Shown piece after piece: positions 38,372-47,642 of a stretch of 64,000 nucleotides of DNA. The stretch's first letter is position 1. Each line of letters starts with the position of its first letter. Below the pieces are notes generated by a model that had not been told where the DNA came from, did not search any database, and worked only from the letters and a program-made list of their open reading frames with translations. The stretch is from Leclercia adecarboxylata (GTDB lineage Bacteria > Pseudomonadota > Gammaproteobacteria > Enterobacterales > Enterobacteriaceae): contig NZ_CP035382.1 in the NCBI RefSeq assembly GCF_006874705.1, positions 3,038,001 to 3,102,000 on the forward strand, read 5' to 3'. The translations under genes were made by a program, and so were the position numbers.

Positions 38372-38836
38372 TCAGAGAATAATGCGCATCAGCAGCATGG
38401 CTAAGAAGGCGTTGATAACCGAGATGGCGATCATCAGCGGAATACGGGTGGCACGGGTGCCAATCACCCCGAGGATGCGCCCGAGGTACTGCACCTGGGA
38501 GCCCATCAGGTAGATGGCCGGAGCGAGGATCGCTAGGTGCTCGCCGGTAAGAATGCCTTTATCAAACAGGCCGATGGCGACGCCAATACCGCCGCCCATC
38601 GACATCCAGCCGCCGATCAGCACCGCGGCGGCTTCTCCCGGCAGGCCAAACAGCCCCATCAGCGGGGCGAATATCATTCCCAGTCCTTTTAACGCGCCGG
38701 TTATCTCCAGCGCTTTGATGATGATAAAGGCCATCACCACGTTTGGTAGGGTGCTGCTGGTGGCAATGCCCCAGCCCTTGCGGGCGCCTTCGACAAAGAC
38801 GTCGGTAATAACAGGATTTGCGTTCGGGGCGCTCAT
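38372..38836 (-). CDS. yjiG: YjiG family membrane protein
   Basis: 154-aa inner-membrane protein of the nucleoside-recognition (Gate)/spore-maturation B-like family with four or five hydrophobic segments; shares PNVVMAFIIIKAL, GLPGEAA and PAIYLMG with E. coli YjiG. The start overlaps the stop of the preceding membrane-protein gene (TGATG). Probably forms a two-part transporter with it; the solute is unknown. Confidence 0.8.
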   Translation of the reverse strand: MSAPNANPVITDVFVEGARKGWGIATSSTLPNVVMAFIIIKALEITGALKGLGMIFAPLMGLFGLPGEAAAVLIGGWMSMGGGIGVAIGLFDKGILTGEHLAILAPAIYLMGSQVQYLGRILGVIGTRATRIPLMIAISVINAFLAMLLMRIIL

Positions 38837-39552
38837 CAGGCTTCTCCTTTTGCCGGGGCGGTGACGGGGGCTTTATTCTGGAATCTGACAACCAGGCGCA
38901 TCATATTGGCACCGACAATTTTCATGATGAACATCACCGCGATGCAGGCTCCGATGGAGGTCGGCACTGCCGCCGTGCCGTCGATAGCCACCAGGGTGAA
39001 GAGGATCGCGCCGGAGGAGAAGAAGTTGGTGATCATCGCCCCGGCCGAGAACTGAAACATGGCGAAGACATCTTTTTCGTTCTCGCTGATCTGCCCCTCG
39101 TCGGCGAGGTTGCGGGTCAGGGACGCGCCCACATCGGTGCTTTGCAGGCTGCCGATCAGCGCCAGGCCGGTGGTGCCCGGGATGCCCAGCAGCGGCCGCA
39201 GTAGCGGGGTTAGCAGCTTGCGCGCGGCACGCAGGGCGCCGTAATGCTCCAGCACGTTGATCATGCCGAGGGCAAACATCACCGCCGGGATCAGCCCGAG
39301 GGCAAACAGAAAACCATCCATCGCGCCGCTGCCACCGGTGCCGCGAAAGGCGCTGGTGGCGGTGGTTAAGGTGCCCTCGTTAAGACTCGCTTTACTGACC
39401 ACCTTGCCAAACGCGCCGTTCAGCGTGGTGAAATCAAACACGCCGTACCACTCTTTACCGCCTAACAGGCCGGAGAAAAATACTGCTGCAAACGCCAGTG
39501 CGAAATACGCGCCGGGGCCCACCTTATACTCCTCAGGGTGTAAACTTTTCAT
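38836..39552 (-). CDS. YjiH-like nucleoside-recognition (Gate) domain membrane protein
   Basis: 238-aa polytopic protein with a SpmA-like Gate domain (GTTGLALIGSLQSTDVGASL, QFSAGAMITNFFSSGAILF). ATG 39552 (MKSLHPEEY) has an AAAGGA site; upstream frame-compatible codons run through the promoter region shared with cstA. First gene of the three-gene unit with yjiG and the M20 peptidase. Confidence 0.76.
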   Translation of the reverse strand: MKSLHPEEYKVGPGAYFALAFAAVFFSGLLGGKEWYGVFDFTTLNGAFGKVVSKASLNEGTLTTATSAFRGTGGSGAMDGFLFALGLIPAVMFALGMINVLEHYGALRAARKLLTPLLRPLLGIPGTTGLALIGSLQSTDVGASLTRNLADEGQISENEKDVFAMFQFSAGAMITNFFSSGAILFTLVAIDGTAAVPTSIGACIAVMFIMKIVGANMMRLVVRFQNKAPVTAPAKGEA

Positions 39553-39833
39553 ATCCTTTTCCTTGTTAAAATAGTGTCCTGCAAGGCTATTCTGGTGATA
39601 AAACCCATAAAAAAACTGATGTAAATCATCCTGTAAACGCAGATACGGGAAAAATTGCCTGAATTGTGAACTGGATAAGGCACGGAAAGCGGGTGAAAGT
39701 GATCGGCTTAACAATGTTATGTAAATGACTGGTTGGATGTCTGTTTTTACGTGTAGTTGAGTTGTTAAATCTTAAGCGAGTGTTATAGATACAAAATGTA
39801 ACATCTCTCTTCTGCGATGATGGAAACCATATC

Positions 39834-41939
39834 ATGAACAACTCAGGGAAATACCTCATCTGGGCAGGGCTCTCCGTGGTGGGCGCCTTTGCGCTGGGCT
39901 ATATCGCCCTCAACCGCGGTGAACAGATCAATGCGCTGTGGATTGTGGTCGCAGCGGTCTGTATCTATCTGATTGCCTACCGTTTTTACGGTAAATTTAT
40001 CGCTCGCAACGTGCTCTCCGTCGACCCGACGCGCATGACGCCGGCGGTGCGGCATAACGATGGTCTGGACTATGTCCCGACCGACAAAAAGGTGCTGTTT
40101 GGCCACCACTTTGCGGCGATTGCCGGAGCCGGACCGCTGGTGGGGCCAGTGCTGGCCGCGCAGATGGGCTATCTCCCGGGGATGATCTGGATCCTCGCCG
40201 GGGTGGTGCTGGCCGGGGCAGTGCAGGACTTTATGGTGCTGTTCGTCTCCACCCGCCGCGACGGGCGCTCGCTCGGCGAGCTGGTGAAAGAGGAGATGGG
40301 GCCTACCGCCGGGGTAATTGCCCTGGTGGCCTGTTTCATGATCATGGTGATTATCCTTGCGGTGCTGGCGATGATTGTGGTGAAAGCCCTGACCCACAGC
40401 CCGTGGGGGACTTACACCGTGGCCTTTACCATTCCGCTGGCGATCTTCATGGGGATCTACATTCGCTACCTGCGCCCGGGCCGCATTGGTGAAGTGTCGG
40501 TGATTGGCCTGTTCTTCCTGGTGTTCGCCATTATCTCCGGCGGCTGGGTGGCCGAGAGTCCAACCTGGGCCCCGTACTTTGACTATACCGGCGTGCAGCT
40601 GACCTGGATGCTGGTGGGCTATGGCTTTGTGGCCGCGGTACTCCCGGTGTGGCTGCTGCTGGCCCCGCGCGACTACCTCTCCACCTTCCTGAAAATCGGC
40701 ACCATCGTCGGGCTGGCGATTGGCATTCTGATTATGCGCCCGACCCTGACCATGCCTGCGGTAACTAAGTTTATCGACGGCACCGGTCCGGTCTGGTCCG
40801 GCAACATGTTCCCGTTCCTGTTTATCACCATCGCCTGTGGCGCAGTCTCTGGCTTCCATGCCCTGATCGCCTCCGGCACCACGCCGAAGATGCTGGCTAA
40901 TGAAAATCAGGCCTGCTTTATCGGCTACGGCGGCATGCTGATGGAGTCCTTTGTTGCCATCATGGCGCTGGTGTCGGCCTGTATTATCGATCCCGGCGTT
41001 TACTTCGCGATGAACAGCCCGATTGCGGTGCTGGCACCGGCCGGTACGGCGGACGTGGTGGCCTCTGCGGCCCAGGTGGTGAGCGGCTGGGGCTTTGCCA
41101 TTACCCCGGATACCCTGACCCAGATCGCCAACGAAGTGGGCGAGCAGTCGATTATCTCCCGTGCGGGCGGTGCGCCGACCCTGGCGGTGGGGATGGCCTA
41201 CATTCTGCACGGCGCGCTGGGCGGCCTGATGGATGTATCGTTCTGGTATCACTTTGCGATCCTGTTTGAAGCCCTGTTTATCCTGACGGCGGTGGATGCG
41301 GGAACCCGTGCGGCGCGCTTTATGCTGCAGGATCTGCTGGGGGTGATTTCTCCGGGGCTGAAGCGCACCGAGTCGCTGCCGGCCAACCTGCTGGCGACCG
41401 CGCTGTGCGTGCTGGCGTGGGGTTACTTCCTGCATCAGGGGGTGGTGGATCCGCTGGGGGGCATCAACACCCTGTGGCCACTGTTCGGTATCGCTAACCA
41501 GATGCTGGCCGGTATGGCGCTGATGCTCTGCGCGGTGGTGCTGTTCAAGATGAAACGTCAGCGTTACGCCTGGGTGGCCCTGGTGCCAACGGCGTGGCTG
41601 CTGATCTGTACCCTGACCGCCGGCTGGCAGAAAGCCTTCAGCCCGGATGCGAAAGTGGGCTTCCTCGCCATCGCCAACAAGTTCCAGGCGTTGATCGACA
41701 GCGGTAAGATCCCTGCGCAGTACACCGAGTCGCAGCTGTCACAGCTGGTGTTTAACAACCGTCTCGATGCCGGGTTGACCATCTTCTTTATGGTGGTGGT
41801 TGTGGTGCTGGCGCTGTATTCTCTGAAGACCGCCCTGGCCGCCCTGAAACAGGACAAGCCAACGGCGAAAGAGACGCCGTATCAGCCGATGCCTGCCAAC
41901 TATGAAGAGATTGTGACCCAGGCGAAAAGTGCCCATTAA
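39834..41939 (+). CDS. cstA: Carbon starvation protein A (peptide/pyruvate transporter)
   Basis: 701-aa inner-membrane protein with about 16-18 membrane segments, the same length as E. coli CstA. The CstA domain has [20 protein letters not shown] and the later [21 protein letters not shown] block, here [20 protein letters not shown]. It takes up peptides and, in E. coli, pyruvate, and is induced by carbon starvation via CRP; the 281-base upstream region contains TGTGA-like half-sites but no clear full CRP site. Followed by ybdD after one REP unit. Confidence 0.95.
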   Translation: MNNSGKYLIWAGLSVVGAFALGYIALNRGEQINALWIVVAAVCIYLIAYRFYGKFIARNVLSVDPTRMTPAVRHNDGLDYVPTDKKVLFGHHFAAIAGAGPLVGPVLAAQMGYLPGMIWILAGVVLAGAVQDFMVLFVSTRRDGRSLGELVKEEMGPTAGVIALVACFMIMVIILAVLAMIVVKALTHSPWGTYTVAFTIPLAIFMGIYIRYLRPGRIGEVSVIGLFFLVFAIISGGWVAESPTWAPYFDYTGVQLTWMLVGYGFVAAVLPVWLLLAPRDYLSTFLKIGTIVGLAIGILIMRPTLTMPAVTKFIDGTGPVWSGNMFPFLFITIACGAVSGFHALIASGTTPKMLANENQACFIGYGGMLMESFVAIMALVSACIIDPGVYFAMNSPIAVLAPAGTADVVASAAQVVSGWGFAITPDTLTQIANEVGEQSIISRAGGAPTLAVGMAYILHGALGGLMDVSFWYHFAILFEALFILTAVDAGTRAARFMLQDLLGVISPGLKRTESLPANLLATALCVLAWGYFLHQGVVDPLGGINTLWPLFGIANQMLAGMALMLCAVVLFKMKRQRYAWVALVPTAWLLICTLTAGWQKAFSPDAKVGFLAIANKFQALIDSGKIPAQYTESQLSQLVFNNRLDAGLTIFFMVVVVVLALYSLKTALAALKQDKPTAKETPYQPMPANYEEIVTQAKSAH

Positions 41940-41945
41940 AGGCAA

Positions 41946-41978
41946 TGCCGGGTGGCGCTAGCGCTTACCCGGCCTACA
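41946..41978. repeat. Single REP unit between cstA and ybdD
   Basis: GCCGGGTGGCGCTAGCGCTTACCCGGC, an almost perfect palindrome inside a likely co-transcribed pair, where it may tune the relative level of the two messages. Confidence 0.82.
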
Positions 41979-41998
41979 TTTCCAGTGAGATGAGCGAT

Positions 41999-42196
41999 AT
42001 GTTCGACACCCTATCTAAAGCAGGTAAGTACTTAGGCCAGGCGGCAAAAATGATGATCGGCGTGCCGGACTACGACAACTACGTTGAGCATATGCGCGTC
42101 AACCATCCTGACCAGACCCCGATGACCTACGAAGAATTTTTCCGCGATCGCCAGGACGCCCGCTACGGCGCCAAAGGCGGGGCGAAGTGCTGTTAA
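41999..42196 (+). CDS. ybdD: YbdD/YjiX family small protein
   Basis: 65 aa, almost identical in pattern to E. coli YbdD ([20 protein letters not shown], then [13 protein letters not shown] and a C-terminal CC). Family members always follow CstA-type transporters and are thought to assist them. ATG 41999 gives the E. coli length; an in-frame ATG at 41990 is possible. The 3' end overlaps the converging antitoxin gene by four bases. Confidence 0.92.
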   Translation: MFDTLSKAGKYLGQAAKMMIGVPDYDNYVEHMRVNHPDQTPMTYEEFFRDRQDARYGAKGGAKCC

Positions 42197-42597
42197 CCCT
42201 CTTTCGGCAGATACAGGCTGATCTGCTCCTGCGTGCAGCCGTAAATGGCCGCCAGTTTTTCACGGGTGCGTTTTTGCGGGCGGGAGTCGACGGCTTCCAG
42301 CTGTGACACGGCGGACTGGCTGATGCCCAGCTTGTCGGCTACCTCCTGTTGCGATAAGCCGCGCAGGATGCGCCAGGCGGCCTGCAGGCTGACCTGTTCA
42401 TAAGTCATAATGCGGCAGACATCTTCGGGTAAACCAACATGATCATAGATGTCGGTTTCGCTATCGATTTTCTCCCATTCTTCTTCATTTTCATCATCAT
42501 ATTCCGCCAGTTGCAGTTGCATACGGAAGTACTCGTCGTAAGGAATAACGACATATTGCGGCTTACCTTCGTCATCATTGATCATTTGTACAGCCAT
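42193..42597 (-). CDS. XRE-type HTH antitoxin of a type II TA pair
   Basis: 134 aa. The N-terminal segment ([20 protein letters not shown]) resembles the Phd/YefM-like start often found on such antitoxins, followed by an acidic linker ([16 protein letters not shown]) and a C-terminal XRE HTH ([20 protein letters not shown]). It overlaps the toxin gene upstream by 23 bases. Toxin-first order resembles higBA. Expected to neutralise the toxin and repress the operon. Confidence 0.83.
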   Translation of the reverse strand: MAVQMINDDEGKPQYVVIPYDEYFRMQLQLAEYDDENEEEWEKIDSETDIYDHVGLPEDVCRIMTYEQVSLQAAWRILRGLSQQEVADKLGISQSAVSQLEAVDSRPQKRTREKLAAIYGCTQEQISLYLPKEG

Positions 42598-42874
42598 AGA
42601 GAGTGTTCTCCTCATGCAGATAAGTGGTGGACGTTCTTCGCTTGACGGCCACGATGTAGCAAACATCCCGCGACTCTCCCTGGAAAATGAAGATCACCCG
42701 GTAATCTCCAGTCCGTAAGCGATAATAATCCTCACCCATATCGAGTTTTTTAATATCAGGACGCGGCGCATTTCTGTCATTGATTGCCGCCATTTTCTCT
42801 TCAATTCGCGTCTGGTAGCGCTTATCTATCTTTGCCAGATCGCGTTTAGCGGTTCTTGACCACACAATCTTCAT
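42575..42874 (-). CDS. RelE/ParE family toxin
   Basis: 99 aa, normal RelE/ParE size. KIVWSRTAKRDLAKID opens the fold; DYYRLRTGDYRVIFIFQGES and the following VCYIVAVKRRTSTTY hold the Arg/Tyr residues of ribosome-dependent mRNases of this family. Start: ATG 42874 with GGAGG upstream. First gene of the pair; next upstream is about 190 bases without a gene. Confidence 0.83.
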   Translation of the reverse strand: MKIVWSRTAKRDLAKIDKRYQTRIEEKMAAINDRNAPRPDIKKLDMGEDYYRLRTGDYRVIFIFQGESRDVCYIVAVKRRTSTTYLHEENTLYGCTNDQ

Positions 42875-43013
42875 CCGTACCTCCACTGTACGCCCACACG
42901 AAATATAAGGAAATAATAAGACTATTAGATAAATTCCGAATTACTTATGAGGTACTGTAGGACGGGGATCGGGGCGGAAAAAGCGGCAAAAAACGGATTG
43001 TCGAGGCGGGTCG

Positions 43014-43040
43014 AAAACGCCTCTGCCAGGCGGCAGAGGC
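43014..43040 (-). terminator. Terminator of the SDR gene
   Basis: Stem GCCTCTGCC/GGCAGAGGC with loop of four, followed on the minus strand by GTTTTCG; 25 bases after the stop codon. Confidence 0.7.
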
Positions 43041-43064
43041 GTACATAAGATCTGCGAGCGGGCG

Positions 43065-43808
43065 TCAGGCGTTCAGCCCACCGTCCACGTCCAGCCCGGT
43101 GCCGGAGATCTGCCCGGCTGCAGGGCTGGCAAGGAAGGTGACCGCGGCGGCGATATCTTCCGGCTGGCCGTAGTGCCCGGTGGCAATAAGCTGGCGCTGC
43201 GATGCGGCCTGCACGCCATCCTCCGGGTTCATATCGCTATTGGTGGGACCGGGGTGGACCAGATTGACGGTGATGCCGCGCGGCCCGAGGTCACGTGCCA
43301 GCCCACGGGTCAGAGAGTTGAGCGCCGATTTGGTCATTGAAGAGACCGCGATACCCGGCTGGGCGACGCGGTTGGCCAGACAGCTGCCGATGTTGATGAT
43401 CCGTCCGCCGTCGGACATATGCACCAGCGCGGCCTGGATAGCGATCACCACCCCGCGAATATTGACGTTAATCAGGGCATCAATGTCCGCCAGGGTCATG
43501 GACTCCAGTTCACCGCCGCGCGCAATCCCGGCGTTATTGACCAGAATATCGAGCCCGCCCAGGGTGCGCGCCGCATGGGTGACGGCATTCTGAATGGCCT
43601 CGGCGCTGGCTCTGTCGGCCTGAACCGCCTCGCTGAGGCGTCCCATCGCCGTAATTTCATCGGCAACGGCCTGGGCCTTATCGGCGGATTTCTCATAGGT
43701 GATAACCACATCGGCACCCGCCCGGGCCAGCGACAGCGCAATAGCACGGCCCAAACCCCGGCTGGCACCGGTAACCAGCGCCTTCTTACCTGTTAAATCG
43801 ATCTGCAT
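43065..43808 (-). CDS. SDR family oxidoreductase (3-oxoacyl-ACP reductase-like)
   Basis: 247-aa classical short-chain dehydrogenase. Rossmann motif VTGASRGLGRAIA, VNNAGIARGGE, catalytic Ser in IINIGSCLANRV. In the catalytic Tyr-x-x-x-Lys region the sequence reads VSSMTKSAL: Met stands where the Tyr is expected, with the Lys kept. C-terminal signature ISGTGLDVDGGLNA is typical of FabG-like enzymes. The missing Tyr makes normal catalysis doubtful. Monocistronic, with its own terminator. Confidence 0.82.
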   Translation of the reverse strand: MQIDLTGKKALVTGASRGLGRAIALSLARAGADVVITYEKSADKAQAVADEITAMGRLSEAVQADRASAEAIQNAVTHAARTLGGLDILVNNAGIARGGELESMTLADIDALINVNIRGVVIAIQAALVHMSDGGRIINIGSCLANRVAQPGIAVSSMTKSALNSLTRGLARDLGPRGITVNLVHPGPTNSDMNPEDGVQAASQRQLIATGHYGQPEDIAAAVTFLASPAAGQISGTGLDVDGGLNA

Positions 43809-43869
43809 GATGACCTCAACTCAAGAGTGATGAGAACCATCCTTATGTATAGAAGGCGTGTGTCCGGCG

Positions 43870-44967
43870 TCAATCCGCCGGGCGGCTGAGGTTTTCCACT
43901 TTCTCAAACGCGGCGCGCAGGATCGCTGGCGTCAGGGCGATCGGCAGGGCATGGATCGACTCCACAGGGCGCAGGGTATGGGCAATAACCTTGTCCAGCT
44001 CGTCGCGGTTGTGGATATCCACCTCCAGCTCGCGCAGGGTGGTGGGCAGGTTAAAGCGCTGATACGCCGCGACCAGTTCGCGCAGCACCGCGTCCTGGCC
44101 GAGCAGGGCGCTCTGCACCAGAATGCCGTAGGCCACCTTGGTGCCGTGGAGGAACTGCGCGGTCTGCGGCAGCACCGTTAAGCCGTTATGCACCGCATGC
44201 GCCGCCGCCACGCGGGTGTAGCGTTCTCCCAGCCCGCCCACCATGCCGCCGCCGGCGATAATGGCATCCACCACGTCATGAAATTCACGGGTGACCTCGC
44301 GGCGCGTCTGGTCGGCCAGCGCCTGCTCGCTGTGTTCCAGCAGCACGTCGCGGATCGCCAGCGCGCCGTTGATCCCGAGCCTGACCGTCAGCGGTAGCTG
44401 CTCGGGCTGCGGGGCCAGCACCACCGCTTCATACCATTTTGCCAGGGTATCGCCGATCCCCGCCAGCAGGTACTCCGCCGGGGCGTTAAGCACGATTTCC
44501 GGCTCGACCAGCACCAGATAGTTGGCATCGTCAAAGATCTCAAAGTGCAGCGCCTGCCCGGCATCGTTGTACCACACCGACAGCGGAGTCCAGGCGGCGC
44601 AGGTGGCGGCGATGGTTGGAATGGCAACCACCGGCAGGCCCAGACGACGGGCCACCGCTTTGGCGGTATCCAGCAGCGCGCCGCCGCCGACGCCAATCAC
44701 TACGCTGCGGTTATCGCCAGCATCCTGCACGAGCTGGTTCACATCGTGTTCGCTGCAGTGGCCTTTAAACAGCAGATGTTTGGCTCCCTTTGTATTGAAA
44801 CTTTCGGGCAGGAACGGGCGCGCACCGGCAAGGGCGCGTTCGCCGTAGATCCATACCGCCCGGGAGAGCTGCTCCGGAGTGAAAAATGCGTTCAGGCGGG
44901 CAAGGGCCCCGCGGTGGGAGTAATAGTTGGCCGGGCCGGGAACGACGCGGATATCGGTGTTGCTCAT
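43870..44967 (-). CDS. hcxA: Hydroxycarboxylate dehydrogenase A (iron-containing alcohol dehydrogenase family)
   Basis: 365-aa GldA-like dehydrogenase, the counterpart of E. coli YbdH/HcxA, which reduces 2-oxoacids such as 2-oxobutanoate and 2-oxoglutarate. Shared stretches: GVGGGALLDTAKAVARRLGL, PTIAATCAAWTPLSVWYNDA and AAAHAVHNGLTVLPQ. ATG 44967 has AGGAC upstream. The promoter region it shares with the divergent ABC operon contains two MetJ-like boxes (45010-45025), in keeping with a link to methionine metabolism. Confidence 0.92.
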   Translation of the reverse strand: MSNTDIRVVPGPANYYSHRGALARLNAFFTPEQLSRAVWIYGERALAGARPFLPESFNTKGAKHLLFKGHCSEHDVNQLVQDAGDNRSVVIGVGGGALLDTAKAVARRLGLPVVAIPTIAATCAAWTPLSVWYNDAGQALHFEIFDDANYLVLVEPEIVLNAPAEYLLAGIGDTLAKWYEAVVLAPQPEQLPLTVRLGINGALAIRDVLLEHSEQALADQTRREVTREFHDVVDAIIAGGGMVGGLGERYTRVAAAHAVHNGLTVLPQTAQFLHGTKVAYGILVQSALLGQDAVLRELVAAYQRFNLPTTLRELEVDIHNRDELDKVIAHTLRPVESIHALPIALTPAILRAAFEKVENLSRPAD

Positions 44968-45009
44968 GATGGTGTCCTTTTTACGAAGCGCTAACCCGAT
45001 GTTATGGCT

Positions 45010-45025
45010 AGACATCCAGATGGCT
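45010..45025. promoter_or_regulatory. Candidate MetJ boxes between hcxA and the ABC operon
   Basis: AGACATCC-AGATGGCT, two adjacent 8-mers each matching AGACGTCT at six of eight positions. MetJ binds tandem 8-base boxes cooperatively. Weaker than the sites at 51326 and 54400. Confidence 0.48.
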
Positions 45026-45128
45026 AATACTATTTTGCTTTATCTTATGCTTTTTCCTTCGTTGCCAGCCAGTCCCGGCTGTGAAAAATTCCATAAATCA
45101 AAAGATTAATGATAAGGGATCGCAGCGA

Positions 45129-46631
45129 ATGTCAACCAGTCGCCTCGAGATGCGCGGCATCAGCCTGGCTTTTTCTGGCTTTCAGGCATTGTCGCGCGTC
45201 GATTTCACACTGACGGGCGGATCGGTACACGCGCTCACGGGCGCGAACGGCGCCGGTAAATCGACCCTGATGGCGGTGCTGTGCGGCACGCACGCGCGCT
45301 ATGAAGGCGAAATCAGCATCAATCACCAGCTTGTCACTATTCGCGAGCCGGTGGATGCCAAACGGCTGGGCATCCATCTGGTGCAGCAGGAGGTGGACGT
45401 AGCGCTGATCCCCGGCCTGAGCATTGCGGAAAACATCATGCTCGATCATCTGGCGCAGCCGGGGCACCGCTTCCACTGGGGAAAACTGCGCGAGCAGGCC
45501 CGGCAGGCGCTGGCGCAGCTGGACGTCTCCCTCGACGTGCGGCGCGCTATCGACAGCTGCACCCTGGCGGAAAAGCAGCAGATCCTGCTGGCGCGGGCGC
45601 TCTCTCATCACTGCCGGTTTTTAATTCTGGATGAACCCACCGCGCCGCTGGACGCCCACGAGAGCGAGCGGCTGTTTACCGTGGTGCGACGCCTGCAGCA
45701 GCAGGGGATCGGGGTGGTGTTTATCTCCCACCGCATCCACGAGCTGAAGGCGATCTGCGACACCTTAACGGTGCTGCGCGACGGCAAGCTGATCGAGTCC
45801 GGCCCGATGGCGGACCTCAGCGGCGAAGCGATCGTCGAGAAGATGCTCGGCCACGAGCTGAGCGATATCTACCCCCCTGCGCGTCCTCCTCACAGCGGCG
45901 AAACCCTGCTGCGCGTGGAGGGGTTGCATGACGAAGGGCTGCTGAAGGATATCTCCCTGCACCTGCGCAAGGGCGAAATTCTGGGCATCGCCGGGCTGGC
46001 GGGAGCCGGGAAAACCGAACTCTGCAAGGCGCTGTTTGGCGCCAGTAAAAGCCAGGTGGCAAAAGGCGAACTGAACCAAAAGCCCTGGAAACCGCGTGAC
46101 CCGGCGGATTCGGTCCTGCGTGGGCTGGCGCTGGTGCCGGAAGAGCGGCGCAAAGAGGGCATCTTTATCGATGAGCCGGTGAGCATGAACCTGGCGGTGT
46201 CAGCGGATAACAGCTTTTCGCGCTGGAGCCTGTTCGGGCATCGCCAGGCGTGGCGCTGGGCTGAAGAGGTGATCGCCCGGGTGGGCGTGCGCACCCGCGG
46301 GCCGGGGCAGGTACTGCGCCGTCTGTCGGGTGGTAACCAGCAGAAGGTGGCGATTGGCAAATGGCTGCGCGGCAACGCCCAGGTGCTGATCTTCGACGAG
46401 CCCACTAAAGGGGTGGACGTGAAGGCCAAAACCGATCTGTTCCAGCTGATTGACGGCCTGGCGCGGGAAGGCAAAGGGGTGATTTATGCCTCGGGGGAAT
46501 TTGCCGAGCTGGTGGGCCTGTGCGACCGCATCTGCGTGCTGTGGGACGGGCGCATCGTGGCGGAGCTCGAGGGGGCAACCGCCCGCGAAGAGACATTACT
46601 TTATTATTCAACCGGAGGAACGGCGTCGTGA
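45129..46631 (+). CDS. Ribose-type ABC transporter ATPase; candidate methylthioribose importer
   Basis: 500 aa, two ABC cassettes. First: Walker A GANGAGKST, signature-like TLAEKQQILLARAL, Walker B FLILDEPTAPLD. Second: GLAGAGKTEL, RLSGGNQQKVAIGKWL, VLIFDEPTKGVD. ATG 45129 with AAGGGA upstream. Starts the operon ATPase-permease-SBP-LVIVD protein. Sequence type says CUT2 monosaccharide importer; the substrate is unknown. The place next to mtnK/mtnA and MetJ-like boxes makes a ribose derivative such as methylthioribose a reasonable guess. Confidence 0.88.
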   Translation: MSTSRLEMRGISLAFSGFQALSRVDFTLTGGSVHALTGANGAGKSTLMAVLCGTHARYEGEISINHQLVTIREPVDAKRLGIHLVQQEVDVALIPGLSIAENIMLDHLAQPGHRFHWGKLREQARQALAQLDVSLDVRRAIDSCTLAEKQQILLARALSHHCRFLILDEPTAPLDAHESERLFTVVRRLQQQGIGVVFISHRIHELKAICDTLTVLRDGKLIESGPMADLSGEAIVEKMLGHELSDIYPPARPPHSGETLLRVEGLHDEGLLKDISLHLRKGEILGIAGLAGAGKTELCKALFGASKSQVAKGELNQKPWKPRDPADSVLRGLALVPEERRKEGIFIDEPVSMNLAVSADNSFSRWSLFGHRQAWRWAEEVIARVGVRTRGPGQVLRRLSGGNQQKVAIGKWLRGNAQVLIFDEPTKGVDVKAKTDLFQLIDGLAREGKGVIYASGEFAELVGLCDRICVLWDGRIVAELEGATAREETLLYYSTGGTAS

Positions 46632-47623
46632 GCAAGGCCCTTTCAGTGACGGCGGCGGCGTCTGGCCGTCAGCAAATTTTCGATTTTCTCTACAAATGGG
46701 GCATGTTGCTGACGGTGGTCGCGCTGGTGGCCATTTTCGGCGTGGCGTCAGAGAACTTCCTCGATCCCAACAACATCATCAACATTCTGCGCTCTATCGC
46801 CATCGTGACGGTAATTGCCATCGGCGTCTCCATCTCGCTGACCATTGGCGGGTTTGACCTCTCTGTCGGCTCTACCGCGTCGCTGGCAAATGCCCTGGTG
46901 ATCTCGCTGTTTGTCTGGCACGGCTTCGGCACCACCGAATCCATTCTGATCACCCTGGCGCTCTGCACCCTGGTGGGGCTGTTTAACGCCTTCCTGATCG
47001 TCATCCTGCGCATTCCCGACATGCTCGCCACCCTCGCCAGCCTGTTTGTGATCCAGGGCGTGGCGATGACTTACAGCTACGGCGGGTCGATCACCGAAAA
47101 CATGGTGCTGCCGAGCGGCGACATGGCGGAAGGGACCATCCCGGCAGCGTTTGGCGCGCTGGGGCAGGTGCCGACCATCGTCATCATTATGCTGGCGGTG
47201 ACGCTGCTGGCGCAGCTGGGACTATCCCTGACCACCCACGGTCGCCGTATGTACGCCATTGGCGGCAACCCGGAAGCGGCGCGCCTGTCCGGCATTCGCA
47301 CCACCCGCTATAAAGTGGCGGCCTACGTGATTGCTTCGCTGCTGGCGGGCCTTGGCGGCATTCTGCTGGCCTCGCGCATTGGCTCCTCGCAGGTGAATGC
47401 CGGCGGCGGTTATCTGATGGATGCGGTGGCGGCGGCGTGGATCGGCTTCTCGTTCGCCGGCTCCGGCAAACCGAACGCGCTGGGCACCCTGGTGGGGGCG
47501 GTGATCCTTGGGGTGCTCTCCAACGGGCTGGTGATGCTCTCGGTGCCCTATTACGCAATGGACATTATAAAAGGGCTGGTGCTGGCGATTGCGCTGGCCA
47601 TCACCTACGTACAAAAACGTTAA
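46628..47623 (+). CDS. Ribose-type ABC transporter permease
   Basis: 331-aa CUT2 permease with GGFDLSVGSTASLANA, the conserved RRMYAIGGNPEAARLSGI loop and AAAWIGFSFAGSGKPNALGT, where sugar permeases usually have a GG-x-S-x-x-GG motif. The start is GTG at 46628, overlapping the ATPase stop (GTGA) with CGGAGG upstream. Confidence 0.88.
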   Translation: MSKALSVTAAASGRQQIFDFLYKWGMLLTVVALVAIFGVASENFLDPNNIINILRSIAIVTVIAIGVSISLTIGGFDLSVGSTASLANALVISLFVWHGFGTTESILITLALCTLVGLFNAFLIVILRIPDMLATLASLFVIQGVAMTYSYGGSITENMVLPSGDMAEGTIPAAFGALGQVPTIVIIMLAVTLLAQLGLSLTTHGRRMYAIGGNPEAARLSGIRTTRYKVAAYVIASLLAGLGGILLASRIGSSQVNAGGGYLMDAVAAAWIGFSFAGSGKPNALGTLVGAVILGVLSNGLVMLSVPYYAMDIIKGLVLAIALAITYVQKR

Positions 47624-47642
47624 CAACACGACGGGATAAAAA

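Noticed and set aside
39553..39833. CRP site for cstA
   Set aside because: Only isolated TGTGA/GTGA half-sites are found; no convincing TGTGA-N6-TCACA, so no site is annotated although E. coli cstA is CRP-dependent.
39843..41435. 530-codon minus-strand frame within cstA
   Set aside because: Antisense shadow rich in His, Arg and Gln; cstA on the other strand is unambiguous.
43019..43040. GCCTCTGCC inverted repeat considered as an operator
   Set aside because: Position right after the SDR stop codon and T-rich tail on the same strand make a terminator the simpler reading.
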